Shown: positions 34,343 through 42,325, counted from the stretch's first letter. The stretch is 64,000 bases of DNA from DATLFP01 sp035540955 (GCA_035540955.1 DATLFP010000058.1:1-64000), one strand, 5' to 3'. Program-made: numbers and translations. Notes: generated by a model from the sequence alone, not told the origin.

Positions 34343-36075
34343 GAACCACCTTCATCACCGACACGCAGCCGAGTGAGAAGTACCGCATCGTGTCGCGCGC
34401 GAACGCCGGTGAGGTCATGCCCGACCCGTGCTCACCGCTGAACGCGACGCTGGGCATGTTCGAGGCCGGGGAGAAGGGCTGGCGGGACGCGTACGTCGTC
34501 ACCGGCACCTTCCGGCGCGACGAGTTCGAGCCCGATCGCACGAACACCATCCACTGCTTCGGCGGCTACATGTACATCAACATGTCGCTGACGCGGCTGT
34601 ACGGCCTCCGAACCGGGCTGATGACCCCCGAGCAGGTCGACCTCCAGTACTTCGGGGAGATGGCGGGCATCCCGCCGTACGAGGACGAGGCGCGGCCGAC
34701 CGACGTCTCGCCCGAGGCGACCGAGAAGCTCACGGCCTTCTTCGCGTCCGAGGTCTGGGCGAAGGAGGACCTGCCCGAGCTGCGGGACGACGCCGCGCAG
34801 ACCGAGCGGCTCGTGCGTTCGCGGCCCGACTTCGCCGAGCTGTCGAACCAGGAGCTCGTCGACCACGCGCGCTCGTTCGTCCCGCTCTACCGCCGCCTGT
34901 TCGGCCGTCACATCATCATCTCCGGCAACTCGGGTATGGGGATCGGGACGGTCTCGGCGGTCTGCGCCGCCGTCGGCCGCCCCGAGCTCACCATGACGCT
35001 GGTGGCGGGCCTCGGCGACGTCGACTCGGCGGCGCCGTCGATGGCGATGTGGGATCTCGGCCGGCTGGTCGCGGGATCCGAGGCGCTGACCGCCGCGTTC
35101 CGCGCCGGCGTGCCCGGGCTGCTCGACCGGTTGCGGGCGGACGGCTCGAAGGACGTCCAGCGCTTCCTCGACGGGTTCGACGCGCTGCTCGAGCGGTTCG
35201 GGTCGCGGGGCCCGAACGAGTGGGAGCTGCGCTCGCACACGTGGGGGACCAAGCCCGAGCTGGCGCTGGCGGCCATCGACCGCATGCGGCTGTCGCCCGA
35301 CGGTGCCGCTCCCGCCGGCCACCAGGCCGAGCGCAAGGCGGAGGCCGACGCCGCGGCCGACGAGGTGCGGGTACTCGTGGCCGGCGACGCCGAGGCGGCG
35401 GGTCAGTTCGAGGCCGGCCTGCGGGCGGCCCGCCTGTTCCTCGCCGGTCGCGAGCGATCGAAGACGAACTGCATCCGCATCGTGCAGGAGATGCGCTTGG
35501 CGCTGCGCGAGGTCGGTCGCCGCCTCCTCGACGCCGGCCACCTCGACACGGTGGAGCAGCTGTTCATGTTCACCGACGACGAGCTCGATCAGGTGCTCGT
35601 CGACCCCGGGGCGTGGACGGCCGTCGCCCGCGAGCGCGAGCAGCAGTACCTCGAGCTGTTCGAGCTCGAACCGCCGTTCGTGATCGTGGGCGACCCGCCG
35701 CCGCTGTCGTCGTGGACGCGGCGCGACGCTTCCACGGTCGAGCAGGCCGTCGCCGGCACCGTGCTCACCGGCATCCCCGGTTGCCCGGGAACGGCCCGGG
35801 GCCGGGCCCGGGTGATCCTCGATCCGTCCGATCCGACCGCGCTCGAGCCCGGCGACATCCTCGTCGCCCCGCTCACCGACCCGGCGTGGACGCCGCTGTT
35901 CGTCCCCGCCGCGGCCGTCGTCGTCGACGTCGGCGCCCAGATCACCCACGCCGTGATCGTGAGCCGCGAGCTCGGGATCCCGTGCGTCGTCTCGGTCACC
36001 GGGGCAACGAAGACCATCCCCGACGGCGCCGAGATCGAGGTCGACGGCACCACCGGCACCGTCACGCTCCTCTGA
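34339..36075 (+). CDS. PEP-utilizer-like protein without ATP-grasp domain, copy 2
   Basis: A 578-residue paralogue of the preceding protein with the same plan: RIVSRANAGEVMPDPCSPL at the start, FGSRGPNEWELRSHTWG in the middle, PGCPGTARGRARVIL and GAQITHAVIVSREL (His537) at the end. The mobile domains are nearly identical, while the helical parts differ more, which fits duplication followed by divergence of the substrate site. The GTG overlaps the first copy's stop, so equal amounts and possibly a heterodimer are expected. Its 3' end overlaps the convergent AraC gene by 14 bases. Confidence 0.8.
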   Translation: MRTTFITDTQPSEKYRIVSRANAGEVMPDPCSPLNATLGMFEAGEKGWRDAYVVTGTFRRDEFEPDRTNTIHCFGGYMYINMSLTRLYGLRTGLMTPEQVDLQYFGEMAGIPPYEDEARPTDVSPEATEKLTAFFASEVWAKEDLPELRDDAAQTERLVRSRPDFAELSNQELVDHARSFVPLYRRLFGRHIIISGNSGMGIGTVSAVCAAVGRPELTMTLVAGLGDVDSAAPSMAMWDLGRLVAGSEALTAAFRAGVPGLLDRLRADGSKDVQRFLDGFDALLERFGSRGPNEWELRSHTWGTKPELALAAIDRMRLSPDGAAPAGHQAERKAEADAAADEVRVLVAGDAEAAGQFEAGLRAARLFLAGRERSKTNCIRIVQEMRLALREVGRRLLDAGHLDTVEQLFMFTDDELDQVLVDPGAWTAVAREREQQYLELFELEPPFVIVGDPPPLSSWTRRDASTVEQAVAGTVLTGIPGCPGTARGRARVILDPSDPTALEPGDILVAPLTDPAWTPLFVPAAAVVVDVGAQITHAVIVSRELGIPCVVSVTGATKTIPDGAEIEVDGTTGTVTLL

Positions 36076-37015
36076 CGGACTCCCGCCACGCCGACGGCGC
36101 GGTGCCGCGCGCCCGCTTGAACGCGCGGCTGAACGCCTCCTCGGCGTCGTAGCCGACGCGCCGAGCGATCTCGAAGACGGTCAGCCGCGTCGACGCCAAC
36201 AGGTCGGCGGCGACGTGCATGCGCCAGTCGGTCAGGTAGCGGATCGGTGAGCGCCGGAGCACCTCCCGGAAGCGGGCGTCGAGCGTGGACGGCGCCGCCG
36301 CGGCGTGGTTCGCCAGCTCGGCGACGGTCCACTTCCGCTCCGGCTGGCCGTGGATGGCGGCGAGCGCCGGCGCCAGCACCGGATCTCGCAACGCGGCGAA
36401 CAGGCCGTGGTCGGCCGCCGGCGCGGTCGCCAGGTGGAGGCGGAGAACCTCGGCGAGCAGCAGCTCGGGCAGCCGCGTGACCTCGGAGCCGGCCGCCATG
36501 GCGTACTCGATGCTGGCCCGGACCCACTGGGCGGCGGCGTCGTCCGGGCGAACGACGAGCACCTCGGGAAGCGTGCGCAGCGACGGATCGAACAGCGCGT
36601 CGTCGCAGTGGAGGTAGCCGCAGACGACGTCGGTCCGCGATCCGCCCTGTCCGAGCCGCAGCACGGGGAAGGAGTCCCACGGCGGCGGGTCCATGAACGA
36701 CAGGATGGAGACGGTCTCGGCCGGCTCGGTGCCGCCCATCGCGTGCTGGTCGCCGTACGGGAGCAGGATCACGTCGCCCGCTTCGGCCCAGTGCCGGTCG
36801 CCGTCGCCGACCGCGATCCAGCACCGACCGGCAGCGACCAGATGGAAGAGCACCACGTTGGCGGCGCCGGGATGCAGCATCGCCGCCGTCGACGGCCCGT
36901 CGACCGCTTCGTAGGCCCACGGCTCGGTGTACTCGGCGCGCAGGAAGATGGCGCCGCTGATCCGCAGGTGGTCGAACCGTGGGGAATCGGTCATCCCCGC
37001 TGGGGTCGCGGTCAT
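36062..37015 (-). CDS. AraC-family regulator with cupin sensor domain
   Basis: A 317-residue regulator. The N-terminal half is a cupin_6-like sensor (GRCWIAVGDGDRHWAEAGDVILLPYGDQHAM). The C-terminal half has the two AraC helix-turn-helix units: WTVAELANHAAAAPSTLDARF and LTVFEIARRVGYDAEEAFSR, followed by the family's 'GTAPSAWR' (quoted in parts). It probably controls the divergent DUF4242 gene and possibly the convergent PEP-utilizer pair. An alternative ATG lies at 37036. In many AraC/cupin regulators the ligand is a small aldehyde or alcohol; unknown here. Confidence 0.88.
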   Translation of the reverse strand: MTATPAGMTDSPRFDHLRISGAIFLRAEYTEPWAYEAVDGPSTAAMLHPGAANVVLFHLVAAGRCWIAVGDGDRHWAEAGDVILLPYGDQHAMGGTEPAETVSILSFMDPPPWDSFPVLRLGQGGSRTDVVCGYLHCDDALFDPSLRTLPEVLVVRPDDAAAQWVRASIEYAMAAGSEVTRLPELLLAEVLRLHLATAPAADHGLFAALRDPVLAPALAAIHGQPERKWTVAELANHAAAAPSTLDARFREVLRRSPIRYLTDWRMHVAADLLASTRLTVFEIARRVGYDAEEAFSRAFKRARGTAPSAWRESVRGA

Positions 37016-37085
37016 GGGCACATCGCCCCCGCTCATGGACAGTGATGGTGTCACAACGACCCCACCGATGACAGGGAGACGAACG

Positions 37086-37370
37086 ATGCCGAAGTACGTG
37101 ATCGAGCGGACCATTCCGGGTGCCGGATCGCTGAGCAGCGACGAGCTGCAGGCGATCTCGCAGAAGTCCAACGAGGTGCTCGACGGGATGGCCGGGCGGG
37201 CGCAGTGGCTGCAGTCCTACGTCACCGGCGACAAGATCTACTGCGTCTACATCGCCGACGACGAGGACGCCGTCCGCGAGCACGCGCAGTGCGGCGGCTT
37301 CCCTGCGGACGCGATCAGTCGCGTCGCCACGGTGATCGACCCCACCACCGCCGAGCTCGCCCCCGCCTGA
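37086..37370 (+). CDS. DUF4242 protein (SCO4226-like, possible nickel binding)
   Basis: A 94-residue ferredoxin-like-fold protein: MPKYVIERTIPGAGSLSSDE, WLQSYVTGDKIYCVYIADDE and 'EHAQCGGFPADAISRV' are typical of DUF4242. A Streptomyces member (SCO4226) binds nickel; the metal role here is inferred only. The ribosome site AGGGAGA lies 6 bases before the ATG. It is transcribed away from the AraC regulator with 70 bases between starts, a common regulator-target layout, and ends at the family A hairpin. Confidence 0.85.
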   Translation: MPKYVIERTIPGAGSLSSDELQAISQKSNEVLDGMAGRAQWLQSYVTGDKIYCVYIADDEDAVREHAQCGGFPADAISRVATVIDPTTAELAPA

Positions 37371-37371
37371 C

Positions 37372-37422
37372 AGATCTCGGGCCGGTGAAGGCCCTGGTGG
37401 GGCTTCCACCGGCCCGAGATCT
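37372..37422. terminator. Bidirectional hairpin, repeat family A copy 2
   Basis: AGATCTCGGGCCGGTG (37372-37387) pairs perfectly over 16 bp with CACCGGCCCGAGATCT (37407-37422). The 19-base loop holds GCCCTGGTGGGGC, identical to the 13 loop bases of the copy at 1550-1606 read on the other strand. The inner stem differs between copies but stays paired. It lies between convergent genes. Confidence 0.75.
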
Positions 37423-37431
37423 CCTGGGGGC

Positions 37432-38247
37432 TCAGAACCGGGGTGGGCGCTTGTCCTGCAGGGCGCGGACGCCCTCGGTGAAGTCCGGCTCGCCGACCAT
37501 GCGCTGGAGCAGGGCGTAGGAGTCGGCGACGGAGTCGTCGAGCGATCGACCGGTCAGGTCGGCCCACAGCTGTTGCTTGATCGTTGCCAGGGACGACCGC
37601 GAGATCTCGGCGGCGATGGTGCGGGCGTAGTCGAGCGTCGCGTCGACCCCGCACACGCGATCGACGAGCCCCATCGCCAGCGCCTCCTCGGCCAGCACCA
37701 CCCGCGACGAGAACAGCAGATCGGCGGCCCGGGAGCGGCCGACGAGCCGGGGGAGCAGCCACGACGACCCGTACTCGGCGGGTAGCCCCAGCCGGCCGAA
37801 CGAGGTCGTGAGCTTCGCCCCCGACACGGCGAACCGAAGGTCGCAGAACAGCGCGAGCACGAGGCCGACCCCGGCCACCGGGCCGTTGATGGCGGCGATC
37901 ACCGGCTTCGACATCCGCAGCTGCCACGCGAACCCCCGCTCGGGCTCTCCGCTCAGACGGCCGCTCGGGCCGGGTTCCCCGCCGCCGCCGTCGCTGTCGC
38001 CCGTACCGGGGTCGTAGGTGCCGCTCTCGGCCATCGGACCGAGCGCGGCGGCGTCAGCGCCGGCGCAGAACCCCCGCCCGGCGCCGGTGACCACCACCAC
38101 CCGCACCGCGGGGTCGGCCTCGGCGTCGGCCATCGCGGCGCGGTAGGCCGACTCCATCCGACCGGTCCACGCGTTGAGCCGCTCGGGCCGGTTCAGCGTG
38201 ACGGTGGCGACGCCGCCGTCGACCTCGACCAGCACCGGCTCGCTCAC
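37432..38247 (-). CDS. Enoyl-CoA hydratase/isomerase family protein
   Basis: A 271-residue crotonase-fold protein. MSEPVLVEVDGGVATVTLNR is the usual opening, GRGFCAGADAAAL is the oxyanion loop, and AAINGPVAGVGLVLALFCDLRFAV (in parts) is the second oxyanion/active-site region; 'FGRLGLPAEYGSSWLLPRLVG' carries the position of the second glutamate. A Gly/Asp-rich insertion (about 79-97) is unusual. It would hydrate an enoyl-CoA or isomerise it. The GTG overlaps the end of a bridging mini-ORF after cysQ (GTGA). Confidence 0.88.
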   Translation of the reverse strand: MSEPVLVEVDGGVATVTLNRPERLNAWTGRMESAYRAAMADAEADPAVRVVVVTGAGRGFCAGADAAALGPMAESGTYDPGTGDSDGGGGEPGPSGRLSGEPERGFAWQLRMSKPVIAAINGPVAGVGLVLALFCDLRFAVSGAKLTTSFGRLGLPAEYGSSWLLPRLVGRSRAADLLFSSRVVLAEEALAMGLVDRVCGVDATLDYARTIAAEISRSSLATIKQQLWADLTGRSLDDSVADSYALLQRMVGEPDFTEGVRALQDKRPPRF

Positions 38248-38330
38248 TGGCGCTCGCTGCCACGAACGTTGTCGCGCTCGCCCGCCTGCGGCGGCGCAGC
38301 GCGACAACCTTCGAAGTCGGGGCGAGTCAC
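38244..38330 (-). repeat. Repeat family D copy 1: bridging mini-ORF with hairpin
   Basis: The GTG at 38330 overlaps the cysQ stop (GTGA). The 28-residue frame (VTRPDFEGCRAAPPQAGERD, then NVRGSERQ) ends in a GTGA overlap with the enoyl-CoA hydratase start. The DNA holds a 16-bp inverted repeat with one mismatch (38263-38278 with 38298-38313, core GTTGTCGCGCT). Related sequence follows the stop at 56192. Confidence 0.6.
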
Positions 38331-39070
38331 CGGAGCGCGGCCAGGCACGTCTCGGCCAGCTCCGGCCGGCACACGAGCAGATCGGGAAGCCACGGGTCGC
38401 GCTCGTTGTAGCGCAACGCGGCGCCGTCGAGGCGGGAGGCGTGCAGACCGGCGGCCTGCGCCACGGCGGCCGGCGCGGCCGAGTCCCACTCGTACATGCC
38501 GCCGGCATGGGCGTAGGCGTCGACCACGCCGAGGACGACGGCCATCGCCTTGGCGCCCGCCGATCCCATCGGCACCAGCTCGGCGCCCAGGGCTTCGGCC
38601 ACGAGCACCGAGGCGTACGGTCGCCGGGTCCGGCTCGTCACCACCCGCATCGGGCGGTCGCCGTTGGCCGGCACCTCGGGCGGGTCGTCGGTGCCGAGGA
38701 CGAGGCCCATGGCGGGCAGGGCCACGGCGCCGGCCACGAGGGTCCCGTTGATCGCGAGCGCGCAGTGCACGGCCCAATCGGTGCGGCCGGGCTCGCCGAA
38801 CTCCCGCGTGCCGTCGAGGGGATCGACGATCCAGGCCCGCTCGTGCGCGAGCCGCGAGGGGTCGTCGGCGCCCTCTTCCGACAGCACGGCGTCGCCGGGC
38901 CGCTCGGCCCGGAGCAGCTCGAGGATGAGCTTGTGCGCGAGCCAGTCGCCGTCGGCCCGCATGGTCTCGGGGTGCAGACCCGAGCGGGTGCGCAGCTCGA
39001 GGAGGAGGTCGCCCGCCTCGCTCACCGCCCGGCGGGCGAGGGCGTGGTCGTCGTCGCTGGCCACCGGCAC
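38327..39070 (-). CDS. cysQ: CysQ-like 3'(2'),5'-bisphosphate nucleotidase (inositol-phosphatase family)
   Basis: A 247-residue Mg-dependent phosphatase of the IMPase fold. LSEEGADD gives the metal glutamate, WIVDPLDGTREF the DPLDGT metal motif, and EWDSAAPAAV the C-terminal metal aspartate. In sulfate assimilation CysQ removes the 3' phosphate from PAP; its place back to back with cysD, 50 bases away, supports that role over inositol phosphate hydrolysis. GTG at 39070 (or 39064). It continues through the mini-ORF into the enoyl-CoA hydratase. Confidence 0.82.
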   Translation of the reverse strand: MPVASDDDHALARRAVSEAGDLLLELRTRSGLHPETMRADGDWLAHKLILELLRAERPGDAVLSEEGADDPSRLAHERAWIVDPLDGTREFGEPGRTDWAVHCALAINGTLVAGAVALPAMGLVLGTDDPPEVPANGDRPMRVVTSRTRRPYASVLVAEALGAELVPMGSAGAKAMAVVLGVVDAYAHAGGMYEWDSAAPAAVAQAAGLHASRLDGAALRYNERDPWLPDLLVCRPELAETCLAALR

Positions 39071-39101
39071 GGCAGGGGACGGTACCGGCTGACCCGAATG
39101 T

Positions 39102-39116
39102 TGACCTCGGAGGTCA
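39102..39116 (+). promoter_or_regulatory. Palindrome overlapping the cysD ribosome site
   Basis: TGACCTC-G-GAGGTCA is a perfect 7-bp palindrome in which the right arm contains the GGAGGT ribosome site of cysD, 3 bases before the ATG. It could be an operator for a sulfur regulator or an RNA hairpin that masks the ribosome site. Confidence 0.45.
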
Positions 39117-39119
39117 GGA

Positions 39120-40049
39120 ATGTACGCTCGGCGGATCGCCACGCACACGTACGAGCTCTCGCACCTGCGCGCCCTCGAGGCGGAGTCGATCTTCATCTTC
39201 CGCGAGGTCGTCGCCACCATGGAGCGGCCGGTCCTGCTGTTCTCCGGCGGCAAGGACTCGATCATCATGCTCCGGCTGGCCGAGAAGGCCTTCTGGCCGG
39301 CGAAGATCCCGTTCCCGGTCATGCACATCGACACCGGACAGAACTTCCCCGAGGCGCTCGCGTTCCGTGATGCGCGCGTCGCCGAGCTCGGTGTGCGGCT
39401 CATCGTGGCGTCGGTCCAGGCGACGATCGACGCCGGACGAGTCGTGGAGGAGTCGGGCCCGGGCGCCAGCCGCAACCGCCTGCAGACCACCACCCTCCTC
39501 GACGCCATCGAGGAGCACGGCTTCGACTGCGCGATCGGGGGCGGCCGGCGCGACGAGGAGAAGGCCCGGGCCAAGGAGCGGGTGTTCAGCTTCCGCGACG
39601 ACTTCGGTCAGTGGGACCCGAAGAACCAACGGCCCGAGCTGTGGAGCCTCTACAACGGCCGCCACCGCAAGGGCGAGCACATCCGGGCCTTCCCGATCAG
39701 CAACTGGACCGAGCTGGACGTGTGGCAGTACATCGCCGAGGACGACGTCGCCATCCCGTCGCTGTACTACGCCCACCGCCGCCGCGTCGTGCGCCGCGAC
39801 GGCATGCTGTTCTCGATCAACGAGCACTTCGAGGCCCTCGACCACGAAGAGGTCTTCGAGGCCACGATCCGGTACCGGACCGTGGGCGACGCGTCCTGCA
39901 CGGCCGCCATCGAGTCGGCCGCCGGCAACGCGCGCGAGGTCGCCGCCGAGGTCGCCGCCACCCGGGTCACCGAGCGGGGCGCCACCCGGGCCGACGACAA
40001 GTTCTCCGAGGCGGCCATGGAGGATCGCAAGAAGGAGGGGTACTTCTAG
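39120..40049 (+). CDS. cysD: Sulfate adenylyltransferase subunit 2 (CysD)
   Basis: A 309-residue ATP-pyrophosphatase-type subunit that forms adenylylsulfate (APS) from sulfate and ATP, with CysN driving the reaction by GTP hydrolysis. The PP-loop SGGKDS is at 42-47; GGGRRDEEKARAKER and 'WNQRPELW'-type residues (KNQRPELWSLYNGR) are CysD hallmarks, and the chain ends in RKKEGYF as in other CysD proteins. Normal length. The ATG at 39120 follows a GGAGGT ribosome site. cysN starts on the base after its TAG. Confidence 0.97.
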   Translation: MYARRIATHTYELSHLRALEAESIFIFREVVATMERPVLLFSGGKDSIIMLRLAEKAFWPAKIPFPVMHIDTGQNFPEALAFRDARVAELGVRLIVASVQATIDAGRVVEESGPGASRNRLQTTTLLDAIEEHGFDCAIGGGRRDEEKARAKERVFSFRDDFGQWDPKNQRPELWSLYNGRHRKGEHIRAFPISNWTELDVWQYIAEDDVAIPSLYYAHRRRVVRRDGMLFSINEHFEALDHEEVFEATIRYRTVGDASCTAAIESAAGNAREVAAEVAATRVTERGATRADDKFSEAAMEDRKKEGYF

Positions 40050-41288
40050 ATGGAGCTGCTCCGCTTCGCGACCGCCGGGTCGGTCGACGACGGCAAGTCG
40101 ACGCTCATCGGCCGGCTGCTCTACGACTCGAAGGCGATCTTCGAGGACCAGCTCGACGCCGTCGAGCGGGCCTCGGTCCAGCGCGGTGAGGAGACGAACC
40201 TCGCGCTGCTCACCGACGGCCTGCGGGCGGAGCGGGAGCAGGGCATCACCATCGACGTCGCCTACCGCTACTTCGCCACGCCGAAGCGGAAGTTCATCAT
40301 CGCCGACACCCCCGGGCACATCCAGTACACGCGCAACATGGTCACCGGCGCGTCGACCGCCGACCTCGCGCTCGTGCTGATCGACGCCCGGAACGGCATC
40401 GTCGAGCAGAGCCGGCGCCACGCCTTCCTCGCCTCGCTCCTGCGGGTGCCGCACATCGTCGTGTGCATCAACAAGATGGACCTGGTCGGCTACGACGAGG
40501 CCGTCTTCGAGGAGATCAAGCACGAGTTCCGGAGCTTTGCCACCAAGCTCGACATCGCCGACCTGGCGTTCATCCCCATCTCGGCGCTCAACGGCGACAA
40601 CGTGGTGAACCGGTCGGCCAACATGCCGTGGTACGAGGGCGCCTCGCTCCTCCATCACCTCGAAGAGGTGCACATCGCGTCGGACCGCAACCTCATCGAC
40701 GCCCGCTTCCCGGTGCAGTACGTGATCCGGCCCCGCAACGACGAGTTCCACGACTACCGGGGCTATGCCGGCCAGATCGCGGGCGGGGTGATGAAGGCGG
40801 GCGACGAGGTGGTCGTCCTGCCGTCCGGCTTCACCAGCAGGATCGCGTCGATCGACACCGCCGACGGGCCCGTCGACGAGGCGTTCCCACCGATGTCGGT
40901 CACCGTCCGCCTCACGGACGACCTCGACGTGAGCCGGGGCGACATGATCTGCCGGCCCCACAACCAGCCGCGTGCGAGCCAGGACATCGACGCCATGCTG
41001 TGCTGGCTCTCCGAGCAGCCGATGCGGCCCCGGGGCAAGTACTTCATCAAGCACACGACGCGCGAGGCGCGAGCGATGCTCACCGACCTGCAGTACCGGC
41101 TCGACGTGAACACACTGCACCGGGACGAGTCAGCCGACGCGCTCACGCTGAACGAGATCGGCCGGGTGTCGCTGCGCACCACCGCGCCGCTGTTCGTCGA
41201 CGAGTACCGCCGCAACCGCACGACCGGCTCGTTCATCCTCATCGACGAGGCGACCTACGCCACCGTCGCTGCGGGCATGATGCATTAG
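40050..41288 (+). CDS. cysN: Sulfate adenylyltransferase subunit 1, GTPase (CysN)
   Basis: A 412-residue translation-factor-type GTPase: GSVDDGKST (10-18), DTPGHIQYTRNM (G3) and CINKMD (G4), then two beta-barrel domains. It couples GTP hydrolysis to APS formation by CysD. It ends after the barrels at normal CysN length and lacks the fused APS kinase present in many actinobacterial CysNC proteins; the kinase is the separate gene cysC just downstream, joined by a mini-ORF. Start: ATG directly after the cysD TAG. Confidence 0.97.
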   Translation: MELLRFATAGSVDDGKSTLIGRLLYDSKAIFEDQLDAVERASVQRGEETNLALLTDGLRAEREQGITIDVAYRYFATPKRKFIIADTPGHIQYTRNMVTGASTADLALVLIDARNGIVEQSRRHAFLASLLRVPHIVVCINKMDLVGYDEAVFEEIKHEFRSFATKLDIADLAFIPISALNGDNVVNRSANMPWYEGASLLHHLEEVHIASDRNLIDARFPVQYVIRPRNDEFHDYRGYAGQIAGGVMKAGDEVVVLPSGFTSRIASIDTADGPVDEAFPPMSVTVRLTDDLDVSRGDMICRPHNQPRASQDIDAMLCWLSEQPMRPRGKYFIKHTTREARAMLTDLQYRLDVNTLHRDESADALTLNEIGRVSLRTTAPLFVDEYRRNRTTGSFILIDEATYATVAAGMMH

Positions 41289-41387
41289 ATGGTCTCGCTC
41301 TGCGCCGGGAGGCTCGCTGGCGCTCGCGGACGGCTTGCCGCTCGACATGCCGGACTGCCGTCCGGCCCTGCGGGATGCGCGCCGTGA
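41286..41387 (+). repeat. Repeat family C: bridging mini-ORF between cysN and cysC
   Basis: An ATG immediately follows the cysN TAG (TAGATG). The 32-residue frame (MVSLCAGRLAGARGRLAARH, then AGLPSGPAGCAP) stays open and stops in a GTGA overlap with cysC. The DNA matches 31739-31848 in blocks (GCTCTGCGC, GGCTTGCCGCTC, GGACTGCCGTCCGGCCCTGCGG) and so belongs to the same stop-anchored family. Confidence 0.65.
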
Positions 41388-41974
41388 GCGGTCCCGACGT
41401 CTCCTGGCACCACGGTGAGGTGGGTCGCGACGAGCGACCGTCGCGTGGCGCCACGGTCTGGCTCACGGGCCTCAGCGGCTCCGGCAAGTCAACCGTCGCG
41501 GCCCGCGCCGAACGGCTGCTCGTCGATGCCGGCCGGCCCGCCTACGTGCTCGACGGGGACAACCTGCGGCACGGGCTGAACGCCGACCTCGGCTTCAGCG
41601 ACGATGACCGCCGGGAGAACGTGCGCCGGGTGGGTGAGGTGGCCCGGCTGATGGCCGACGCCGGGGTGGTCGTCCTCGTACCGGTGATCTCGCCGTTCCG
41701 AGGCGCCCGGGAAGCGGTGCGGTCGGCCCACGAGGTCGCCGGGATCCCGTTCGTCGAGGTGTTCGTCGACACCCCGATCGAGGAGTGCGAGCGGCGCGAT
41801 CCCAAGGGCCTCTACGCCAAGGCCCGCCGGGGCGAGCTCGCCGGCTTCACCGGGATCGACTCGCCCTACGAGCCGCCGGTCGCCGCCGATCTGGTCCTCA
41901 CGCCGGCCGACGGCGACCCGGACGCTCAGGCGCGGCGGCTGCTCGTGGTGTTGGAGGAGTCCGCCGGCCCGTAG
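41384..41974 (+). CDS. cysC: Adenylylsulfate (APS) kinase (CysC)
   Basis: A 196-residue kinase that phosphorylates APS to PAPS. P-loop GLSGSGKS at 29-36, then DGDNLRHGLNADLGFSDDDR and 'NVRRVGEVARL' for APS binding, SPFRGAREAVR, and the lid segment DPKGLYAKARRGE. A second possible start, ATG at 41375, lies within repeat family C; the GTG is chosen because it overlaps the mini-ORF stop and precedes the family-typical N-terminus. Third gene of cysDNC. No APS reductase is visible here, so PAPS may serve sulfation or reduction elsewhere. Confidence 0.95.
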   Translation: MSGPDVSWHHGEVGRDERPSRGATVWLTGLSGSGKSTVAARAERLLVDAGRPAYVLDGDNLRHGLNADLGFSDDDRRENVRRVGEVARLMADAGVVVLVPVISPFRGAREAVRSAHEVAGIPFVEVFVDTPIEECERRDPKGLYAKARRGELAGFTGIDSPYEPPVAADLVLTPADGDPDAQARRLLVVLEESAGP

Positions 41975-42198
41975 GGCGTGTCCGCCTGCTCGTAGCACTC
42001 GTCGTGGAAGTGCTCGACGCGGTTCCAGCGGCCGTCGACGTAGACGTTGGCGATCACCTGCAGCTTGTGGAGGCGGGCGGCGAACTTCACCTGCTGCTCG
42101 CAGTGGACGCACACGGCCATGTTCCCGGGCTCGATGCGGCGCAGGACGGCACGGCTGACCGGGGCCACCCGAGTGACGGTGGCGGTGTTCTCAGACAT
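41926..42198 (-). CDS. Small zinc-ribbon-like conserved protein
   Basis: A 90-residue protein with a probable metal site: CVHC at 30-33 and HFHDEC at 63-68, giving a Cys2-(His)-Cys arrangement. The core 'MAVCVHCEQQVKF' and 'ANVYVDGRWNRVEHFHDECY' is of a type I associate with actinobacteria. Function unknown; the upper part resembles a zinc finger for RNA or protein binding. Its 3' end overlaps the end of cysC by 49 bases on the opposite strand. The ATG at 42198 is chosen; the frame is open further upstream but without similarity. Confidence 0.75.
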   Translation of the reverse strand: MSENTATVTRVAPVSRAVLRRIEPGNMAVCVHCEQQVKFAARLHKLQVIANVYVDGRWNRVEHFHDECYEQADTPYGPADSSNTTSSRRA

Positions 42199-42287
42199 GC
42201 CCGAGTGATCGGCACCACCTTCCGGCGACCTGAGCAGAATGTCCGATTCGACGTGTGACCATCGACCGCGCTCGGGGTGGCAACCCC

Positions 42288-42316
42288 GCTTGACTCGGAC
42301 TTCCGCGTCGTCAAGC
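42288..42316. promoter_or_regulatory. Inverted repeat GCTTGAC-N15-GTCAAGC
   Basis: Two perfect 7-base arms (42288-42294 and 42310-42316) lie 90-118 bases upstream of the zinc-protein start, between it and the ettA terminator. TTGAC on the minus strand could also serve as a -35 element. Operator function is only a possibility. Confidence 0.3.
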
Positions 42317-42325
42317 CTTGCGCCG

